From contig NZ_CP016774.1 in the NCBI RefSeq assembly GCF_002288105.1, positions 1,054,001 to 1,118,000 of the forward strand: a DNA stretch of 64,000 nucleotides. Reading direction: 5' to 3'. The DNA is from Candidatus Planktophila versatilis (GTDB lineage Bacteria > Actinomycetota > Actinomycetes > Nanopelagicales > Nanopelagicaceae). The notes beneath the pieces were generated by a model. It saw nothing but the letters and a program-made list of their open reading frames with translations. It did not search any database and was not told the DNA's origin. The translations under genes and the position numbers were made by a program. Shown here one piece after another: positions 39,898 through 51,079 of this stretch. The stretch's first letter is position 1, and each line of letters starts with the position of its first letter.

Positions 39898-42800
39898 TTA
39901 GCGAGGAATTTCTACCTCATCAAGACGTACTGCTTCTCCTGATCCTTGCTGATCAAATGGAGTGAAGTCGTACTCGTCGTAGGCGGCATAGACCGCTGCC
40001 TTCGCTTCTTCAGTAGGTTCAACGCGGATGTTGCGGTAACGGGCAAGGCCTGTTCCAGCAGGGATCAACTTACCGATGATGACGTTCTCCTTCAGACCCA
40101 AGAGTGGATCAGACTTCTCAGAGAGCGCGGCATCTGTTAGTACGCGAGTTGTTTCCTGGAATGAAGCCGCAGATAACCATGACTCAGTTGCAAGGGATGC
40201 CTTGGTGATACCCATAAGTTCTGGGCGACCAGATGCAGCCTTAGCACCAGTTGTCACAACGCGACGGTTTTCAGCTTCAAAGCGACCGCGTTCAACGAGT
40301 TCACCTGGAAGCATTTCAGTATCGCCCGCTTCAAGCACAGTAATGCGCTTGAGCATTTGGCGAACAATAACTTCGATGTGCTTATCGTGAATGCCTACGC
40401 CCTGTGAGCGATAAACAGATTGGATCTCGTTCACCAAGTGAACTTGAGTTGCACGTGGTCCGAGGATACGAAGTACCTGCTTAGGATCAATTGCGCCGAC
40501 GACCATCTTCTGGCCAACTTCAACGCGTGTTCCTTCTTCTACAAGTAGCTTCTGACGGCGTGTGATTGGGTAAGCAACTTCTTCGCCACCATCATCTGGT
40601 GTCACGATGATCTTCTTACCCTTTGCATCTTCACGGAATGAGACAACGCCAGCAGCTTCTGCGATTGGCGCAACACCCTTAGGTGTACGTGCTTCGAAGA
40701 GCTCGACGATACGTGGGAGACCGTGAGTGATGTCATCACCGGCAACACCACCGGTGTGGAAGGTACGCATTGTGAGCTGCGTTCCTGGTTCACCGATTGA
40801 CTGTGCTGCGATGATTCCGACTGCTTCACCGACTGCAACGAGTTGACCGGCAGCAAGGGAGCGACCATAGCAAGCTGCGCACTGTCCGACCTTGCTATCG
40901 CAAGTAAGAACTGAGCGAATCTTTACTTCATCTACTCCTGCAGCAACGAGTGCGTCAATGTTGCGATCGCCAAGGTCGGCGCCGGCTTGGGCAATGACCT
41001 CACCGTTGACAGTAATGTCTTCAGCCAATGTGCGGCCATAGACAGAAGTTTCAACGTGATCATGCTTAACCAGGCTGCCAGCTTCAATGCGAGTAGCGAT
41101 TGGAAGTACGAGACCACGATCGGTTCCGCAATCTTCTTCGCGAATGATGACATCTTGAGCAACATCGCAAAGACGACGTGTGAGGTAACCAGAGTCAGCG
41201 GTACGAAGCGCTGTATCTGCAAGACCCTTACGTGCACCGTGAGTTGAGATGAAGTACTCGAGAACAGAGAGGCCTTCACGGAAGTTGGACTTAATTGGGC
41301 GAGGAATAATTTCACCCTTTGGGTTTGCAACGAGTCCGCGCATACCTGCGATCTGACGAATCTGCATCATATTTCCACGAGCACCTGAGAAGACCATCAT
41401 CCAAACTGGGTTTAGACGAGGGAAGTTCTCTTCCATCTCTTTACCAACTTCAGCTGTTGCCTTGGTCCAGATCTCAATGAGTTCCTGGCGACGCTCGTCA
41501 TCTGTGATGAGTCCCTTTTCGTACTGTGATTGAACCTTGTCGGCTTGTGTTTCATAGCTTTCTAGGATTTCACGCTTACGAGGAGGTGTGACAACATCTT
41601 CGATACCGATTGTTACACCAGCGCGAGTTGCCCAGTGGAAACCGAGTGACTTAAGCGCATCGAGTGTCTGTGCCACGGTGACCTTTGGATAGAACTCAGC
41701 AAGCTTGTCGACGATTGCGCCGAGTGCCTTCTTAGTTACATCATGATCAACGAATGGGAATTGCTCAGGTAGCGCCTCATTAAAGAGAGCGCGGCCGATT
41801 GTTGTCTCGAGAGTTTCTCCCTTAACGCGAATCTTTACCTTTGCTTGCAATGAAACTGAGTGCTGATCATGAGCCATGATCGCTTCAGCGATAGAGCCGA
41901 ATGCACGGCCTTCGCCAAGTACGCCTTCGCGATCCATTGTTAAGTAGTAGAGACCAAGAACCATGTCCTGGGTAGGAGATGTAATTGGGCGACCATTTGC
42001 TGGTGACAAGATGTTATTTGATGACAACATCAAGATACGTGCTTCAGCCTGAGCTTCAGCAGATAATGGAAGGTGGACAGCCATCTGGTCACCGTCGAAG
42101 TCAGCGTTAAATGCTGTACATACGAGTGGGTGAATCTGAATTGCCTTACCTTCAACCAGCTGTGGTTCAAATGCTTGGATACCTAAACGGTGAAGTGTAG
42201 GAGCGCGGTTGAGAAGCACTGGATGTTCTGCAATAACTTCTTCAAGAACATCCCATACAACTGGACGAGCACGTTCAACCATGCGCTTTGCAGATTTAAT
42301 GTTCTGCGCGTGGTTAAGGTCTACTAGACGCTTCATTACGAATGGTTTGAAGAGTTCTAGCGCCATCTGCTTTGGCAGACCGCACTGGTGCAGCTTCAAC
42401 TGTGGACCAACAACGATTACCGAACGACCTGAGTAGTCAACGCGCTTTCCGAGCAAGTTCTGACGGAAACGTCCTTGCTTACCCTTAAGCATGTCTGACA
42501 GTGACTTCAGTGCGCGGTTTCCTGGGCCAGTAACTGGACGACCACGACGACCGTTATCGAACAACGCATCTACAGCTTCCTGCAACATACGCTTTTCGTT
42601 GTTCACAATAATTTCTGGAGCACCAAGATCAGCAAGGCGCTTCAAACGATTGTTACGGTTAATAACGCGGCGATAGAGATCGTTTAGATCTGAAGTCGCA
42701 AAGCGTCCACCATCTAGCTGAACCATTGGGCGCAGATCAGGTGGGATGACCGGTACGGCATCGAGAACCATTGATGCTGGGTGGTTGCTCGTTGTCATAA

Positions 42801-43704
42801 ATGCGTTAACAACCTTCAGACGCTTGATAGCACGAGTCTTCTTCGCGCCCTTGCCGTTCTCGGAAAGGTCAGTGAGCATTGCATGCTCTGTTTCAAGGTC
42901 GAAAGTTTCAAGGCGCTTCTTAATTGCAGCAGCTCCCATATCTCCCTTGAAATACATGCCATAGCGATCACGCATTTCGCGGTAAAGATTCTCATCACCT
43001 TCGAGATCTTGAACCTTAAGGTTCTTAAAGCGTGACCAGACATCTTCTAGGCGGGTGAGTTCGCGCTCTGCACGTTCACGGATTGCCTTGAGCTCGCGCT
43101 CTGCAGATTCACGAACCTTGCGCTTCACATCTGACTTCGCATCTTCGGCTTCGAGTTCAGCAATATCTGCCTCAAGCTTCTTGGTACGAGTATCGACATC
43201 AACATCGCGCTTTGTTTCGATCTTCTTGCGATCATTGGCCAACTTCTTCTCAAGCTGTGGCATATCTTCTTCGCGAGCTTCAGCATCAACTTCTGTGATC
43301 ATGTAAGCAGCGAAATAGATAACCTTCTCGAGATCCTTAGGTGCAAGGTCAAGTAGGTAGCCAAGGCGTGATGGAACACCCTTGAAGTACCAGATGTGAG
43401 TAACAGGAGCGGCAAGCTCGATGTGACCCATACGTTCGCGGCGAACCTTTGCGCGTGTTACTTCAACACCGCAACGCTCGCAGATGATTCCCTTGAATCG
43501 AACGCGCTTGTACTTACCGCAATAACATTCCCAGTCACGAGTTGGTCCGAAGATCTTCTCGTCGAAGAGTCCGTCCTTCTCTGGCTTAAGTGTGCGGTAG
43601 TTGATTGTCTCTGGCTTCTTTACTTCGCCAAAAGACCAATCACGAATATTTTGAGCCGATGCAAGACCGATTCGTAGTTCATCAAAGAAGTTGACATCTA
43701 ACAT
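39898..43704 (-). CDS. rpoC: DNA-directed RNA polymerase subunit beta'
   Basis: Largest catalytic subunit, 1268 residues. The N-terminal zinc ribbon ([20 protein letters not shown]), the active-site [14 protein letters not shown] with its three Mg-binding Asp, the second zinc site (CGTDRG..., [13 protein letters not shown]) and the bridge-helix/trigger-loop region ([19 protein letters not shown]) are all intact. Starts 14 bp after rpoB. Length is slightly below high-G+C actinobacterial enzymes. Confidence 0.99.
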   Translation of the reverse strand: MLDVNFFDELRIGLASAQNIRDWSFGEVKKPETINYRTLKPEKDGLFDEKIFGPTRDWECYCGKYKRVRFKGIICERCGVEVTRAKVRRERMGHIELAAPVTHIWYFKGVPSRLGYLLDLAPKDLEKVIYFAAYMITEVDAEAREEDMPQLEKKLANDRKKIETKRDVDVDTRTKKLEADIAELEAEDAKSDVKRKVRESAERELKAIRERAERELTRLEDVWSRFKNLKVQDLEGDENLYREMRDRYGMYFKGDMGAAAIKKRLETFDLETEHAMLTDLSENGKGAKKTRAIKRLKVVNAFMTTSNHPASMVLDAVPVIPPDLRPMVQLDGGRFATSDLNDLYRRVINRNNRLKRLADLGAPEIIVNNEKRMLQEAVDALFDNGRRGRPVTGPGNRALKSLSDMLKGKQGRFRQNLLGKRVDYSGRSVIVVGPQLKLHQCGLPKQMALELFKPFVMKRLVDLNHAQNIKSAKRMVERARPVVWDVLEEVIAEHPVLLNRAPTLHRLGIQAFEPQLVEGKAIQIHPLVCTAFNADFDGDQMAVHLPLSAEAQAEARILMLSSNNILSPANGRPITSPTQDMVLGLYYLTMDREGVLGEGRAFGSIAEAIMAHDQHSVSLQAKVKIRVKGETLETTIGRALFNEALPEQFPFVDHDVTKKALGAIVDKLAEFYPKVTVAQTLDALKSLGFHWATRAGVTIGIEDVVTPPRKREILESYETQADKVQSQYEKGLITDDERRQELIEIWTKATAEVGKEMEENFPRLNPVWMMVFSGARGNMMQIRQIAGMRGLVANPKGEIIPRPIKSNFREGLSVLEYFISTHGARKGLADTALRTADSGYLTRRLCDVAQDVIIREEDCGTDRGLVLPIATRIEAGSLVKHDHVETSVYGRTLAEDITVNGEVIAQAGADLGDRNIDALVAAGVDEVKIRSVLTCDSKVGQCAACYGRSLAAGQLVAVGEAVGIIAAQSIGEPGTQLTMRTFHTGGVAGDDITHGLPRIVELFEARTPKGVAPIAEAAGVVSFREDAKGKKIIVTPDDGGEEVAYPITRRQKLLVEEGTRVEVGQKMVVGAIDPKQVLRILGPRATQVHLVNEIQSVYRSQGVGIHDKHIEVIVRQMLKRITVLEAGDTEMLPGELVERGRFEAENRRVVTTGAKAASGRPELMGITKASLATESWLSAASFQETTRVLTDAALSEKSDPLLGLKENVIIGKLIPAGTGLARYRNIRVEPTEEAKAAVYAAYDEYDFTPFDQQGSGEAVRLDEVEIPR

Positions 43705-43718
43705 GTTTGATTCGCTCC

Positions 43719-46700
43719 TTAAATTTCTTCTACTGAGCTTGGCTCAACTCGTGACAAGTTGATACCTAGTTCTTCGGCGGCACGGAAAATCTCTTCATCG
43801 TTATCGCGCATTTCAATTGCGACACCTTCAGAAGAGAGGACTTCAACATTGAGGCAGAGTGATTGCATTTCCTTGATAAGCACCTTAAATGATTCTGGGA
43901 TGCCTGGTTCTGGAATGTTCTCGCCCTTCACAATGGCTTCATAAACCTTGACGCGTCCGAGAACATCGTCAGATTTAATAGTGAGCAACTCTTGGAGTGT
44001 GTATGCGGCGCCGTAAGCTTCAAGTGCCCACACTTCCATTTCACCAAATCGCTGACCACCGAATTGAGCCTTACCACCAAGTGGTTGCTGAGTGATCATT
44101 GAGTATGGACCAGTTGAACGTGCGTGAATCTTGTCATCGACCAAGTGGTGCAGCTTCAAGATATACATATATCCAACTGAAATTGGAGTTGGGTATGGCT
44201 CGCCAGAACGACCGTCAAAGAGACGGGCTTTGCCGGAACGACCAATAAGTTGGTTGCCATCGCGGTTTGCAAGTGTTGATGAAAGCAGACCTGAGATTTC
44301 ATCTTCAAGTGCACCATCGAATACCGGTGTTGCCAGGTTTGTTCCTGGTGCTCCCTTTTCTGCGCCAATCTCCTTAAGGTGATCTGCCCATGCTTCAGAG
44401 ACTCCGGAAACATCCCAACCTGTCTTTGCAACCCAACCGAGGTGCATTTCAAGAACCTGTCCGACGTTCATACGTCCTGGAACACCAAGTGGGTTCAAGA
44501 CAACATCGACCGGAGTTCCATCTTCAAGGAATGGCATATCTTCAACTGGAAGAATCTTTGAGATAACACCCTTGTTACCGTGGCGACCAGCAAGCTTGTC
44601 ACCATCTTGAATCTTGCGCTTCTGCGCAACATAAACGCGAACCAATTGGTTAACGCCAGCTGCAAGCTCGAAGCCTTCTTCTGATTCAAAGATCTTTACG
44701 CCGATAACTTTTCCTGATTCACCGTGTGGAACCTTAAGAGATGTATCGCGAACTTCGCGAGCCTTCTCACCAAAGATTGCACGAAGTAGACGCTCTTCTG
44801 GTGTGAGTTCAGTTTCTCCCTTAGGAGTTACCTTTCCAACCAAGATATCTCCTGGCACAACATCGGCGCCAACGCGGATGATTCCGCGCTCATCGAGATC
44901 TGCCAGAACTTCTTCAGAGACGTTAGGGATATCGCGTGTGATTTCTTCAGCACCAAGCTTGGTATCGCGGGCATCGACTTCATACTCTTCAATGTGAATT
45001 GAGGTCAGTACATCGTCTTGCACTAGACGCTGCGAAAGAATGATCGCATCTTCGTAGTTGTGACCTTCCCATGACATAAATGCCACGAGTAGGTTCTTAC
45101 CAAGAGCCATTTCGCCGTTTTCGGTACATGGACCATCGGCGATTACTGAACCAACTTCCAACTTCTGACCTTCAGTAACTACAACCTTCTGGTTGTAAGA
45201 AGTTCCTTGGTTAGAGCGGGTGAACTTAGCAAGTGAATACGTTTGGTAGGTGCCGTCATCGCCCATGACCTTAACTTCATCAGCAGCAACTTCAGTTACA
45301 ACACCAGCCTTTGTTGCCATGACAACGTCACCGGCATCGACAGCTGCGCGAAATTCCATACCAGTACCGATAAATGGTGCTTCTGCACGCATCAAAGGAA
45401 CTGACTGACGCATCATGTTAGAACCCATGAGTGCGCGGTTTGCATCATCGTGCTCGAGGAACGGAATCATTGCTGTTGCAACAGAAACCATCTGACGTGG
45501 TGAAACGTCCATGTAATCCACTTCATCAGCGATGATGTATTCAACTTCGCCACCGCGACGACGTACAAGTACGCGTGCTTCTGCGAAGTGATTGTCATCT
45601 GTCAATGGCGCATTTGCCTGGGCGATGATGTGCTCGTCTTCTTCATCAGCTGTGAGGTAGTCAACCTGATCGGTGACCTTGCCCTTTACAACTTTGCGAT
45701 AAGGAGTTTCGATAAAACCGAACGCGGTAACGCGACCATATGTTGCAAGCGAACCGATAAGACCGATGTTTGGTCCTTCTGGAGTTTCGATTGGACACAT
45801 ACGTCCGTAGTGAGATGGGTGAACGTCACGCACTTCAAAGCCGGCACGATCACGTGAGAGACCACCGGGCCCGAGGGCTGAAAGACGACGCTTGTGAGTA
45901 AGACCTGAAAGTGGGTTTGTCTGATCCATGAACTGTGACAACTGAGATGTTCCGAAGAACTCCTTGATTGATGCAACAACCGGACGGATGTTGATCAAAG
46001 TCTGAGGAGTAATTGCTTCCACATCTTGGGTCGTCATACGTTCGCGAACAACACGTTCCATACGTGAGAGTCCGATACGTACTTGGTTCTGAATGAGCTC
46101 GCCTACTGTGCGAAGACGACGGTTACCGAAGTGATCGATATCGTCCTTCTCCACGCGAACTTCGCGGCCGTAATCCATTGTCAGATCTCCGCGGTGCAGC
46201 GCTACGAGGTAGCGAAGTGTTGCCACGATATCTGAAATGGTGAGCATGCTCTGGGAAAGCTCAAGGTCAAGACCGAGCTTCTTATTAACCTTAAAGCGAC
46301 CGACCTTAGCCAAGTCATAACGCTTAGGGTTGAAGTAGAGGTTTTCAATAAGGTTCTGTGCAGCTTCCTTAGTTGGAGGCTCACCTGGACGCATCTTGCG
46401 ATAGATATCAAGAAGTGCTTCATCTTGAGTCTTAACAGTGTCCTTATCAAGAGTTGCCATCATGGAAGCGAAGTCACCAAATTCTTCACGAATTTGTTCA
46501 TCGGTCCAACCAAGGGCCTTAAGGAATACTGTGACAGATTGCTTACGCTTGCGGTCGATACGAACGCCAACGAGATCCTTCTTATCAACTTCAAATTCAA
46601 GCCAAGCACCGCGGCTAGGAATAATCTTTGAAGTAAATACATCTTTATCTGAAGTCTTTTCAATCTGACGTTCAAAGTACACGCCAGGTGAGCGAACAAT

Positions 46701-47171
46701 CTGTGAAACAACTACACGCTCGGTTCCGTTAATAACGAATGTTCCGCGTGGTGTCATGACCGGGAAGTCGCCCATGAAGACTGTCTGAGACTTAATTTCG
46801 CCGGTCTCGTTATTTGTAAATTCTGCAGTCACAAAGAGTGGCTGCGCATATGTCATGTCGCGCTCTTTGCAATCAGCAATTGAATGCTTAGGTGGCTCGA
46901 AGCGATGGTCACGGAATGAAAGTGACATCGTTCCTTGGAAATCTTCGATTGGTGAAATCTCTTCAAAGATTTCTTCCAAACCGGACTTCGAAGGAAGTTC
47001 TCCTCGATTTGTGTTAGTTGATTGTGCAAGACGTGCTCGCCATAGATCGTTTCCTAGTAACCAGTCAACGCTTTCAACTTGCAGCGCGAGCAGATTAGGA
47101 ACTTCTAGCGGTTCACGGATCTTTGCGAACGAAATACGACGGGGGGCAGTTGAACTCTTTTTCGCGGCCAA
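43719..47171 (-). CDS. rpoB: DNA-directed RNA polymerase subunit beta
   Basis: Catalytic beta subunit, 1150 residues. The rifampicin region reads [31 protein letters not shown], with sensitive-type His and Ser present and a Thr in place of the usual Asn after MDQ. The C-terminal ends with the [51 protein letters not shown] block. The only sensible start is TTG at 47171, with GGAAGGA six bases upstream; no ATG or GTG fits. It is preceded by the rplL terminator and a G-rich leader, so rpoBC has its own promoter. Confidence 0.98.
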   Translation of the reverse strand: MAAKKSSTAPRRISFAKIREPLEVPNLLALQVESVDWLLGNDLWRARLAQSTNTNRGELPSKSGLEEIFEEISPIEDFQGTMSLSFRDHRFEPPKHSIADCKERDMTYAQPLFVTAEFTNNETGEIKSQTVFMGDFPVMTPRGTFVINGTERVVVSQIVRSPGVYFERQIEKTSDKDVFTSKIIPSRGAWLEFEVDKKDLVGVRIDRKRKQSVTVFLKALGWTDEQIREEFGDFASMMATLDKDTVKTQDEALLDIYRKMRPGEPPTKEAAQNLIENLYFNPKRYDLAKVGRFKVNKKLGLDLELSQSMLTISDIVATLRYLVALHRGDLTMDYGREVRVEKDDIDHFGNRRLRTVGELIQNQVRIGLSRMERVVRERMTTQDVEAITPQTLINIRPVVASIKEFFGTSQLSQFMDQTNPLSGLTHKRRLSALGPGGLSRDRAGFEVRDVHPSHYGRMCPIETPEGPNIGLIGSLATYGRVTAFGFIETPYRKVVKGKVTDQVDYLTADEEDEHIIAQANAPLTDDNHFAEARVLVRRRGGEVEYIIADEVDYMDVSPRQMVSVATAMIPFLEHDDANRALMGSNMMRQSVPLMRAEAPFIGTGMEFRAAVDAGDVVMATKAGVVTEVAADEVKVMGDDGTYQTYSLAKFTRSNQGTSYNQKVVVTEGQKLEVGSVIADGPCTENGEMALGKNLLVAFMSWEGHNYEDAIILSQRLVQDDVLTSIHIEEYEVDARDTKLGAEEITRDIPNVSEEVLADLDERGIIRVGADVVPGDILVGKVTPKGETELTPEERLLRAIFGEKAREVRDTSLKVPHGESGKVIGVKIFESEEGFELAAGVNQLVRVYVAQKRKIQDGDKLAGRHGNKGVISKILPVEDMPFLEDGTPVDVVLNPLGVPGRMNVGQVLEMHLGWVAKTGWDVSGVSEAWADHLKEIGAEKGAPGTNLATPVFDGALEDEISGLLSSTLANRDGNQLIGRSGKARLFDGRSGEPYPTPISVGYMYILKLHHLVDDKIHARSTGPYSMITQQPLGGKAQFGGQRFGEMEVWALEAYGAAYTLQELLTIKSDDVLGRVKVYEAIVKGENIPEPGIPESFKVLIKEMQSLCLNVEVLSSEGVAIEMRDNDEEIFRAAEELGINLSRVEPSSVEEI

Positions 47172-47353
47172 GAGATGTCCTTCCAGACAAAATTCACTTT
47201 TATGTGGACACGCACAATTAGAAGGTCGCCGCCGCTATATGCAAAGACCTCTAGAAAAATATGCGAAGGGGAAGAGTAACTCCTCACCCCCCGTTGGGGC
47301 AAACCGAGTGCTTATACCCCCAAATCCCCCCGCTTGTCTGCCCTTTGGGGATA
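47172..47353 (-). promoter_or_regulatory. rpoB leader with G-runs; candidate promoter region
   Basis: The 182 bp before rpoB contain, on the coding strand, G-runs at 47343-47341, 47331-47326, 47321-47317 and 47292-47287, and a CCCC-AAC-GGGG hairpin. A TATAAG directly after the third run is the only -10-like sequence there; no -35 match is clear. The tracts could form a G-quadruplex or slow polymerase near the start site. Confidence 0.45.
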
Positions 47354-47388
47354 AAAAAACCCGGCTCCACGAGGGAACCGGGCTTTTT
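47354..47388 (-). terminator. Rho-independent terminator after rplL
   Basis: The arms CCCGG (47360-47364) and CCGGG (47378-47382) are extended by TCC/GGA across one mismatch and by A/T pairs outside. On the minus strand the stem is followed by a run of seven T. It starts 10 bases after the rplL stop and separates rplJL from rpoBC. Confidence 0.9.
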
Positions 47389-47398
47389 AGTTAAGAAT

Positions 47399-47782
47399 TT
47401 ACTTAACAGTGACCGTTGCGCCAGCTGCCTCGAGGGCTGCCTTTGCCTTATCTGCTGTCTCCTTATTTACCTTCTCAAGAAGGGTTGCTGGAGTTGCATC
47501 AACTAGATCTTTTGCTTCCTTAAGACCAAGTGCTGAGTTCAGGTTACGTACTTCCTTGATAACGGCAATCTTCTGTCCGCCTGCTGCTTCAAGGATGACT
47601 GTGAATTCATCTTGTGCTTCTGCTGCGCCGCCGCCTGCTGCTGCGCCACCACCTGCAGCTGCAACTGGTGCTGCTGCTGTTACATCGAACTCTGTTTCAA
47701 ATGCCTTGACGAACTCTGAGAGTTCAACAAGTGACATTTCCTTGAACTGAGTCATTAAATCTGCTTGTGAGAGCTTTGCCAT
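47399..47782 (-). CDS. rplL: 50S ribosomal protein bL12 (L7/L12)
   Basis: Multi-copy stalk protein recruiting translational GTPases. The 127 residues comprise the dimerising N-terminal helices ([31 protein letters not shown]), an Ala/Gly-rich hinge and the globular C-terminal domain ([37 protein letters not shown]). Complete; 18 bp after rplJ. Confidence 0.98.
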   Translation of the reverse strand: MAKLSQADLMTQFKEMSLVELSEFVKAFETEFDVTAAAPVAAAGGGAAAGGGAAEAQDEFTVILEAAGGQKIAVIKEVRNLNSALGLKEAKDLVDATPATLLEKVNKETADKAKAALEAAGATVTVK

Positions 47783-47800
47783 TTTTTATTGTCCTTTTCT

Positions 47801-48448
47801 TTATTCCGCTGGAGTTTCTGCTGCATCTGTTGCTTCTGCAGCAACTTCAGCGACAACTTCTTCTGTTACAACTGCTTCAGCAACTGGTGCCTCGGCTGGA
47901 GCTTCTGCAGCTGGTGCCGCTTCTGCTACTGGAGCTGCTGCTGCAACTGGTGCTGCAGCTGGTGCTCCTGCTTCCATCTTGATGCGAAGTGCATCGAAAG
48001 TACGCGCTGCCTTAGCAAGCGATCCCTTCATAGCACCAGCAAGCTTTGCAAGAAGTACTTCGCGAGACTCGAGGTCTGCGAGCTTCATGATCTCTGCTGT
48101 TGTAACAAACTTTCCTTCGTAGATTCCACCCTTAATGATTAGGAGTGGGTTCTCTTTCTGGAAGTTCTTCAGGTTACGAGCTGCATCGATTGCATCGCCC
48201 TTAATGAATGCAACAGCTGATGGGCCAGCAAGGAGATCATCAGAGATCTCAACGCCAGCATTCTTTGCTGCAATCTTGGTAAGAGTGTTCTTTACGACGC
48301 TGTACTTGGTATCTGAACCAAGGCTGCGGCGTAGCGCCTTCATCGAAGTCACGGTCAGACCGCGATATTCGGTGAGGTAAGTCGCTGTAGCTGACTTGAA
48401 ATCTTCAGTCATTTCAGCAACTGCTGCTGCTTTATCTGGGCGAGCCAT
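47801..48448 (-). CDS. rplJ: 50S ribosomal protein uL10, with long Ala/Glu/Pro tail
   Basis: Stalk base protein carrying L12 dimers. The 215-residue product starts [33 protein letters not shown], and the L10 core with the L12-binding helix ends near residue 160. The final ~50 residues are an acidic Ala/Pro/Val/Glu tail, making it longer than the usual 165-175. ATG 48448, with AAAGG nine bases upstream, is preferred to GTG 48457. It is preceded by an L10 leader and attenuator. Confidence 0.96.
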   Translation of the reverse strand: MARPDKAAAVAEMTEDFKSATATYLTEYRGLTVTSMKALRRSLGSDTKYSVVKNTLTKIAAKNAGVEISDDLLAGPSAVAFIKGDAIDAARNLKNFQKENPLLIIKGGIYEGKFVTTAEIMKLADLESREVLLAKLAGAMKGSLAKAARTFDALRIKMEAGAPAAAPVAAAAPVAEAAPAAEAPAEAPVAEAVVTEEVVAEVAAEATDAAETPAE

Positions 48449-48490
48449 TCGGTTCACCTTTCGTTAGTTGTTCAAGGTGACTACAGGCAA

Positions 48491-48525
48491 TAAAAAAATC
48501 CGTGACGCGTAAATGCGCACGGATT
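48491..48525 (-). terminator. Attenuator/terminator upstream of rplJ
   Basis: Arms AATCCGTG (48497-48504) and CACGGATT (48518-48525), plus an inner CGC/GCG, form a strong stem; on the minus strand it is followed by TTTTTTTATTG, a textbook U-tract. It lies about 45 bases before the rplJ ATG and after the L10 leader, so it can abort transcription in the leader. Confidence 0.85.
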
Positions 48526-48527
48526 AA

Positions 48528-48606
48528 TGTGAACACCTACGCGGGCTGAGATTCCTCAATTATCTTGAGCTCTTGCGAGCTTAAGACCTGCGGTCTTTGG
48601 TTATGG
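48528..48606 (-). ncRNA. L10 leader (ribosomal protein leader of rplJL)
   Basis: The minus-strand RNA contains AAAGACCGCAGGTC, a stem AGCTC/GAGCT, then GAGG and CAGCCCGCGTAGGTG. These are the recognisable landmarks of the L10 leader, in which L10(L12)4 binds the nascent mRNA and represses rplJL. Assignment is from pattern; a covariance search would confirm. Its position directly before the attenuator fits transcription attenuation as described in Bacillus. Confidence 0.75.
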
Positions 48607-48617
48607 GTAAATCTTAA

Positions 48618-48648
48618 GCAGGGGATTGGAACTGGTCAAATCCCCTGC
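48618..48648 (-). terminator. Hairpin after rplA
   Basis: A perfect 10-bp stem, GCAGGGGATT and AATCCCCTGC with an 11-base loop, lies 9 bases beyond the rplA stop. On the minus strand it is followed by TTAAGATTT, a weak U-tract. It probably ends the rplKA transcript before the L10 leader. Confidence 0.7.
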
Positions 48649-48657
48649 CTAATAGAG

Positions 48658-49362
48658 CTAGTTAGCTGATGGCTCGCGTGTGAGGTTTGGATCTACCGCG
48701 ATTCCAGGTCCCATCGATGATGAGACAACAGCCTTGGCGATGTAGCGACCCTTTGATGAGTTTGGCTTCACGCGAAGAACTTCTTCCAGGGCAGCCGCAT
48801 AGTTATCTGCGAGTTGATCTGCAGTAAATGATGCCTTACCAATGATGAAGTGAAGGTTTGAGTTCTTATCAACGCGGAATTCAATCTTGCCGCCCTTGAT
48901 GTCATTGACAGCCTTAGTGACATCTGTTGTCACTGTTCCTGTCTTTGGGTTTGGCATGAGGCCACGAGTTCCAAGAACTTTACCGAGACGACCAACCTTG
49001 GCCATCAAATCTGGTGTTGCAACAACTGCATCGAAATCTAGGCGACCCTTTGATACTTCATCAATGAGTTCATCGCCTCCGACGATATCTGCACCAGCAG
49101 CACGTGCTTCTTCGGCACGCTCTCCGTTAGCAAATACCAAAACGCGTGCTGTCTTTCCTGTGCCGTGAGGCAAGTTAACAGTTGAGCGAATTGCTTGGTC
49201 AGCCTTCTTTGGATCCACACCTAGTACGAGTGCTACCTCAATAGTTGAGTCGTACTTAGTTGTAGTTGTCTCTTTCGCAAGCGTGACTGCTTGAAGAGGT
49301 GTGTAGAGGTGGTCTTTGATGACCTTCGCTGCTACTTCGGTGTACTTCTTTGAGCGCTTCAT
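48658..49362 (-). CDS. rplA: 50S ribosomal protein uL1
   Basis: Stalk protein guiding E-site tRNA release and a translational repressor of rplKA in several bacteria. The 234 residues include [63 protein letters not shown] and the C-terminal [11 protein letters not shown]. Follows rplK after a 101-bp structured gap. Confidence 0.98.
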   Translation of the reverse strand: MKRSKKYTEVAAKVIKDHLYTPLQAVTLAKETTTTKYDSTIEVALVLGVDPKKADQAIRSTVNLPHGTGKTARVLVFANGERAEEARAAGADIVGGDELIDEVSKGRLDFDAVVATPDLMAKVGRLGKVLGTRGLMPNPKTGTVTTDVTKAVNDIKGGKIEFRVDKNSNLHFIIGKASFTADQLADNYAAALEEVLRVKPNSSKGRYIAKAVVSSSMGPGIAVDPNLTREPSAN

Positions 49363-49399
49363 ATCTTCCTTCTTTCTTGTATCGCTACAAGTTTTCGGT

Positions 49400-49431
49400 T
49401 GTGGTTAGCGAACCAGCGCGGTTCTCCCACA
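49400..49431 (-). promoter_or_regulatory. Candidate L1-binding site between rplK and rplA
   Basis: In the minus-strand RNA an outer helix TGTGG/CCACA and an inner helix GAACC/GGTTC are separated by an asymmetric internal loop (GA versus GCTAA). The 5' strand TGTGGGAG resembles the GGUGGGAG element of the 23S rRNA L1 stalk. L1 represses its own mRNA by rRNA mimicry in other organisms, usually upstream of rplK; an intercistronic site would control L1 only. Confidence 0.45.
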
Positions 49432-49456
49432 TCTTCTCGCCACTGTGGCAAGAAGA
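49432..49456 (-). other. Stem-loop just after rplK
   Basis: In RNA, TCTTCTTGCCA and TGGCGAGAAGA pair over 11 positions (one G-U) around a CAG triloop. It begins 8 bases after the rplK stop and has no U-tract, so it may protect or partly terminate the message before rplA, next to the candidate L1 site. Confidence 0.55.
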
Positions 49457-49463
49457 AATTTAC

Positions 49464-49892
49464 TTATGAGACTGTGATTCCCATTGAACGGGCAGTACCG
49501 GCGATGATCTTTGCTGCTGCATCGATATCGTTGGCATTGAGGTCAGCCATCTTTGTAGTTGCGATCTCCTTGACCTGAGCCATGGTGATATTTGCAACCT
49601 TAGTCTTGTGCGGAATAGCAGATCCCTTTTCAACGCCAGCTGCCTTAAGGATCAAGCGTGATGCTGGAGGTGTCTTGGTGATGAAGTCGAATGAGCGATC
49701 CTCATAGACGGTGATTTCAACCGGAATGATCTGGCCCTTTTGTGATTCAGTCGCAGCGTTATATGCCTTGACGAACTCCATGATGTTGACACCATGCTGA
49801 CCAAGTGCCGGACCTACAGGTGGTGCAGGTGTTGCTGCGCCAGCTTGGATCTGCAACTTGATGAATCCGGTGACCTTCTTCTTTGGTGCCAT
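49464..49892 (-). CDS. rplK: 50S ribosomal protein uL11
   Basis: Stalk-base protein of the GTPase-associated centre, needed for RelA activation and the thiopeptide target. The 142 residues contain [36 protein letters not shown] and the C-terminal RNA-binding domain ending [11 protein letters not shown]. Complete; 39 bp after nusG. Confidence 0.98.
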   Translation of the reverse strand: MAPKKKVTGFIKLQIQAGAATPAPPVGPALGQHGVNIMEFVKAYNAATESQKGQIIPVEITVYEDRSFDFITKTPPASRLILKAAGVEKGSAIPHKTKVANITMAQVKEIATTKMADLNANDIDAAAKIIAGTARSMGITVS

Positions 49893-49931
49893 TTCGCTTC
49901 TCTTTTCCTATTCGTATTTTCGTAAAGTTCG

Positions 49932-50714
49932 TTAGAGCTTCTGTACCTGGGTAAATGAAAGTTCTACTGGGGTCTCGCGACCGAAGATAGAGACCAATAC
50001 CTTGAGCTTTGCCTGCTCTGGCATGATCTCAGAAATTGATGCTGGAAGTGTGGCAAATGGGCCATCCATTACGGTGACTGATTCTCCTACTTCGAAATCA
50101 ATAAATTTAATGTCTGCTTTATCGGCAGCTTTCTTTGGACGTGGTGCAAGAATCTTCTCGACCTCACCCATGCTCAGTGGACTTGGGTTGTGCGCGTTAC
50201 CAACGAAGCCTGTGACTCCAGGAGTATTACGAACAACTGACCAAGATTCATCAGTGAGATCCATGCGAACAAGGACGTAGCCAGGATAGATATTGCGCTT
50301 AACCATCTTGCGCGCACCGTTCTTAACTTCCATTACCTCTTCTTCTGGAACTTCGATCTGGAAGATGTACTCCTCCATGTTCAGGGTGTGAATACGGTTG
50401 GCCAGGTTGCCCTTTACCTTCTTCTCATATCCAGCATAAGAGTGGATGACATACCAATCACCGATTGCGGCACGAAGTGTGCGGCGGAACTCAGCGTTGG
50501 GATCATTCTCATCAGATTCAATATCGCCATCTTCATCACTTGCGAGCGCCAAGTCTGAGGTTGACTGGTCAGAAGTTGACTGGTCATCGATAGCTTCAGA
50601 AATTGGCTCGGCTACAAATTCAGCAACAGGGGTTGCAAGATCATCAGCGTTGGCAGCAAGGGCTGCCTCAAAGGCATCTGGCGCCGGAGTATTAGAAGTA
50701 ATCTCTTCAGTCAT
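49932..50714 (-). CDS. nusG: Transcription termination/antitermination protein NusG
   Basis: Elongation factor that links RNA polymerase, Rho and S10. About 260 residues: an acidic, Ala/Asp/Ser-rich N-terminal extension of ~80 (including a DQSTS repeat) as in other actinobacteria, then the NGN domain ([41 protein letters not shown]) and the C-terminal KOW domain ([21 protein letters not shown]). The frame extends 25 codons upstream into secE; ATG 50714 is the sensible start. 13 bp after secE. Confidence 0.97.
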   Translation of the reverse strand: MTEEITSNTPAPDAFEAALAANADDLATPVAEFVAEPISEAIDDQSTSDQSTSDLALASDEDGDIESDENDPNAEFRRTLRAAIGDWYVIHSYAGYEKKVKGNLANRIHTLNMEEYIFQIEVPEEEVMEVKNGARKMVKRNIYPGYVLVRMDLTDESWSVVRNTPGVTGFVGNAHNPSPLSMGEVEKILAPRPKKAADKADIKFIDFEVGESVTVMDGPFATLPASISEIMPEQAKLKVLVSIFGRETPVELSFTQVQKL

Positions 50715-50727
50715 CTCGCTCAATTCC

Positions 50728-50952
50728 TTATCCGAATACCCAGAAGACAACTTTGGTAAGAACAAAGTCGATAACTGAAACGACAGCAATAATAAAAGTT
50801 ACAAAGACGAGCACGACGGCGGTGTAGGTGGTCAACATATTTCGGGTTGGCCAAACAACCTTCTTTAGCTCGGAAAGAACTTGGCGGTAGAAAAGTCCAA
50901 CGCGCGCAAAAATCCCGAGCTTCTCCTCGGTAACTTCAACTGCACCAGTCAT
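50728..50952 (-). CDS. secE: Preprotein translocase subunit SecE
   Basis: Single-span (actinobacterial short) SecE clamp around SecY. The 74 residues have the conserved amphipathic helix [17 protein letters not shown] followed by one membrane segment ([20 protein letters not shown]). Lies between tRNA-Trp and nusG, the classic arrangement. Confidence 0.97.
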   Translation of the reverse strand: MTGAVEVTEEKLGIFARVGLFYRQVLSELKKVVWPTRNMLTTYTAVVLVFVTFIIAVVSVIDFVLTKVVFWVFG

Positions 50953-51005
50953 GATCTTCCTTCTCTTTCATCGTTCATTCGGTACATCCGGTGTAAAACA
51001 TCTTG

Positions 51006-51079
51006 CAGGGCAGGAGGGACTCGAACCCCCAACCGGCCGCTTTGGAGACGGCAACTCTAGCCAATTGAGCTACTGCCCT
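51006..51079 (-). tRNA. tRNA-Trp (anticodon CCA)
   Basis: A 74-nt cloverleaf on the minus strand: acceptor AGGGCAG/CTGCCCT, D-arm AGCTCAATTGG, anticodon loop CTCCAAA giving CCA, and T-arm GGGGGTTCGAGTCCC. Discriminator is G; the 3' CCA is not encoded. It precedes secE-nusG. Confidence 0.97.

Noticed and set aside
46855-47394. Plus-strand open frame of 179 codons across the rpoB start and leader
   Set aside because: Antisense to rpoB and crosses the rplL terminator; no coding signature.
47767-48142. Leu/Cys-rich plus-strand frames opposite rplJ
   Set aside because: These arise from the Ala/Glu tail of L10 read in reverse and are not real cysteine-rich proteins.
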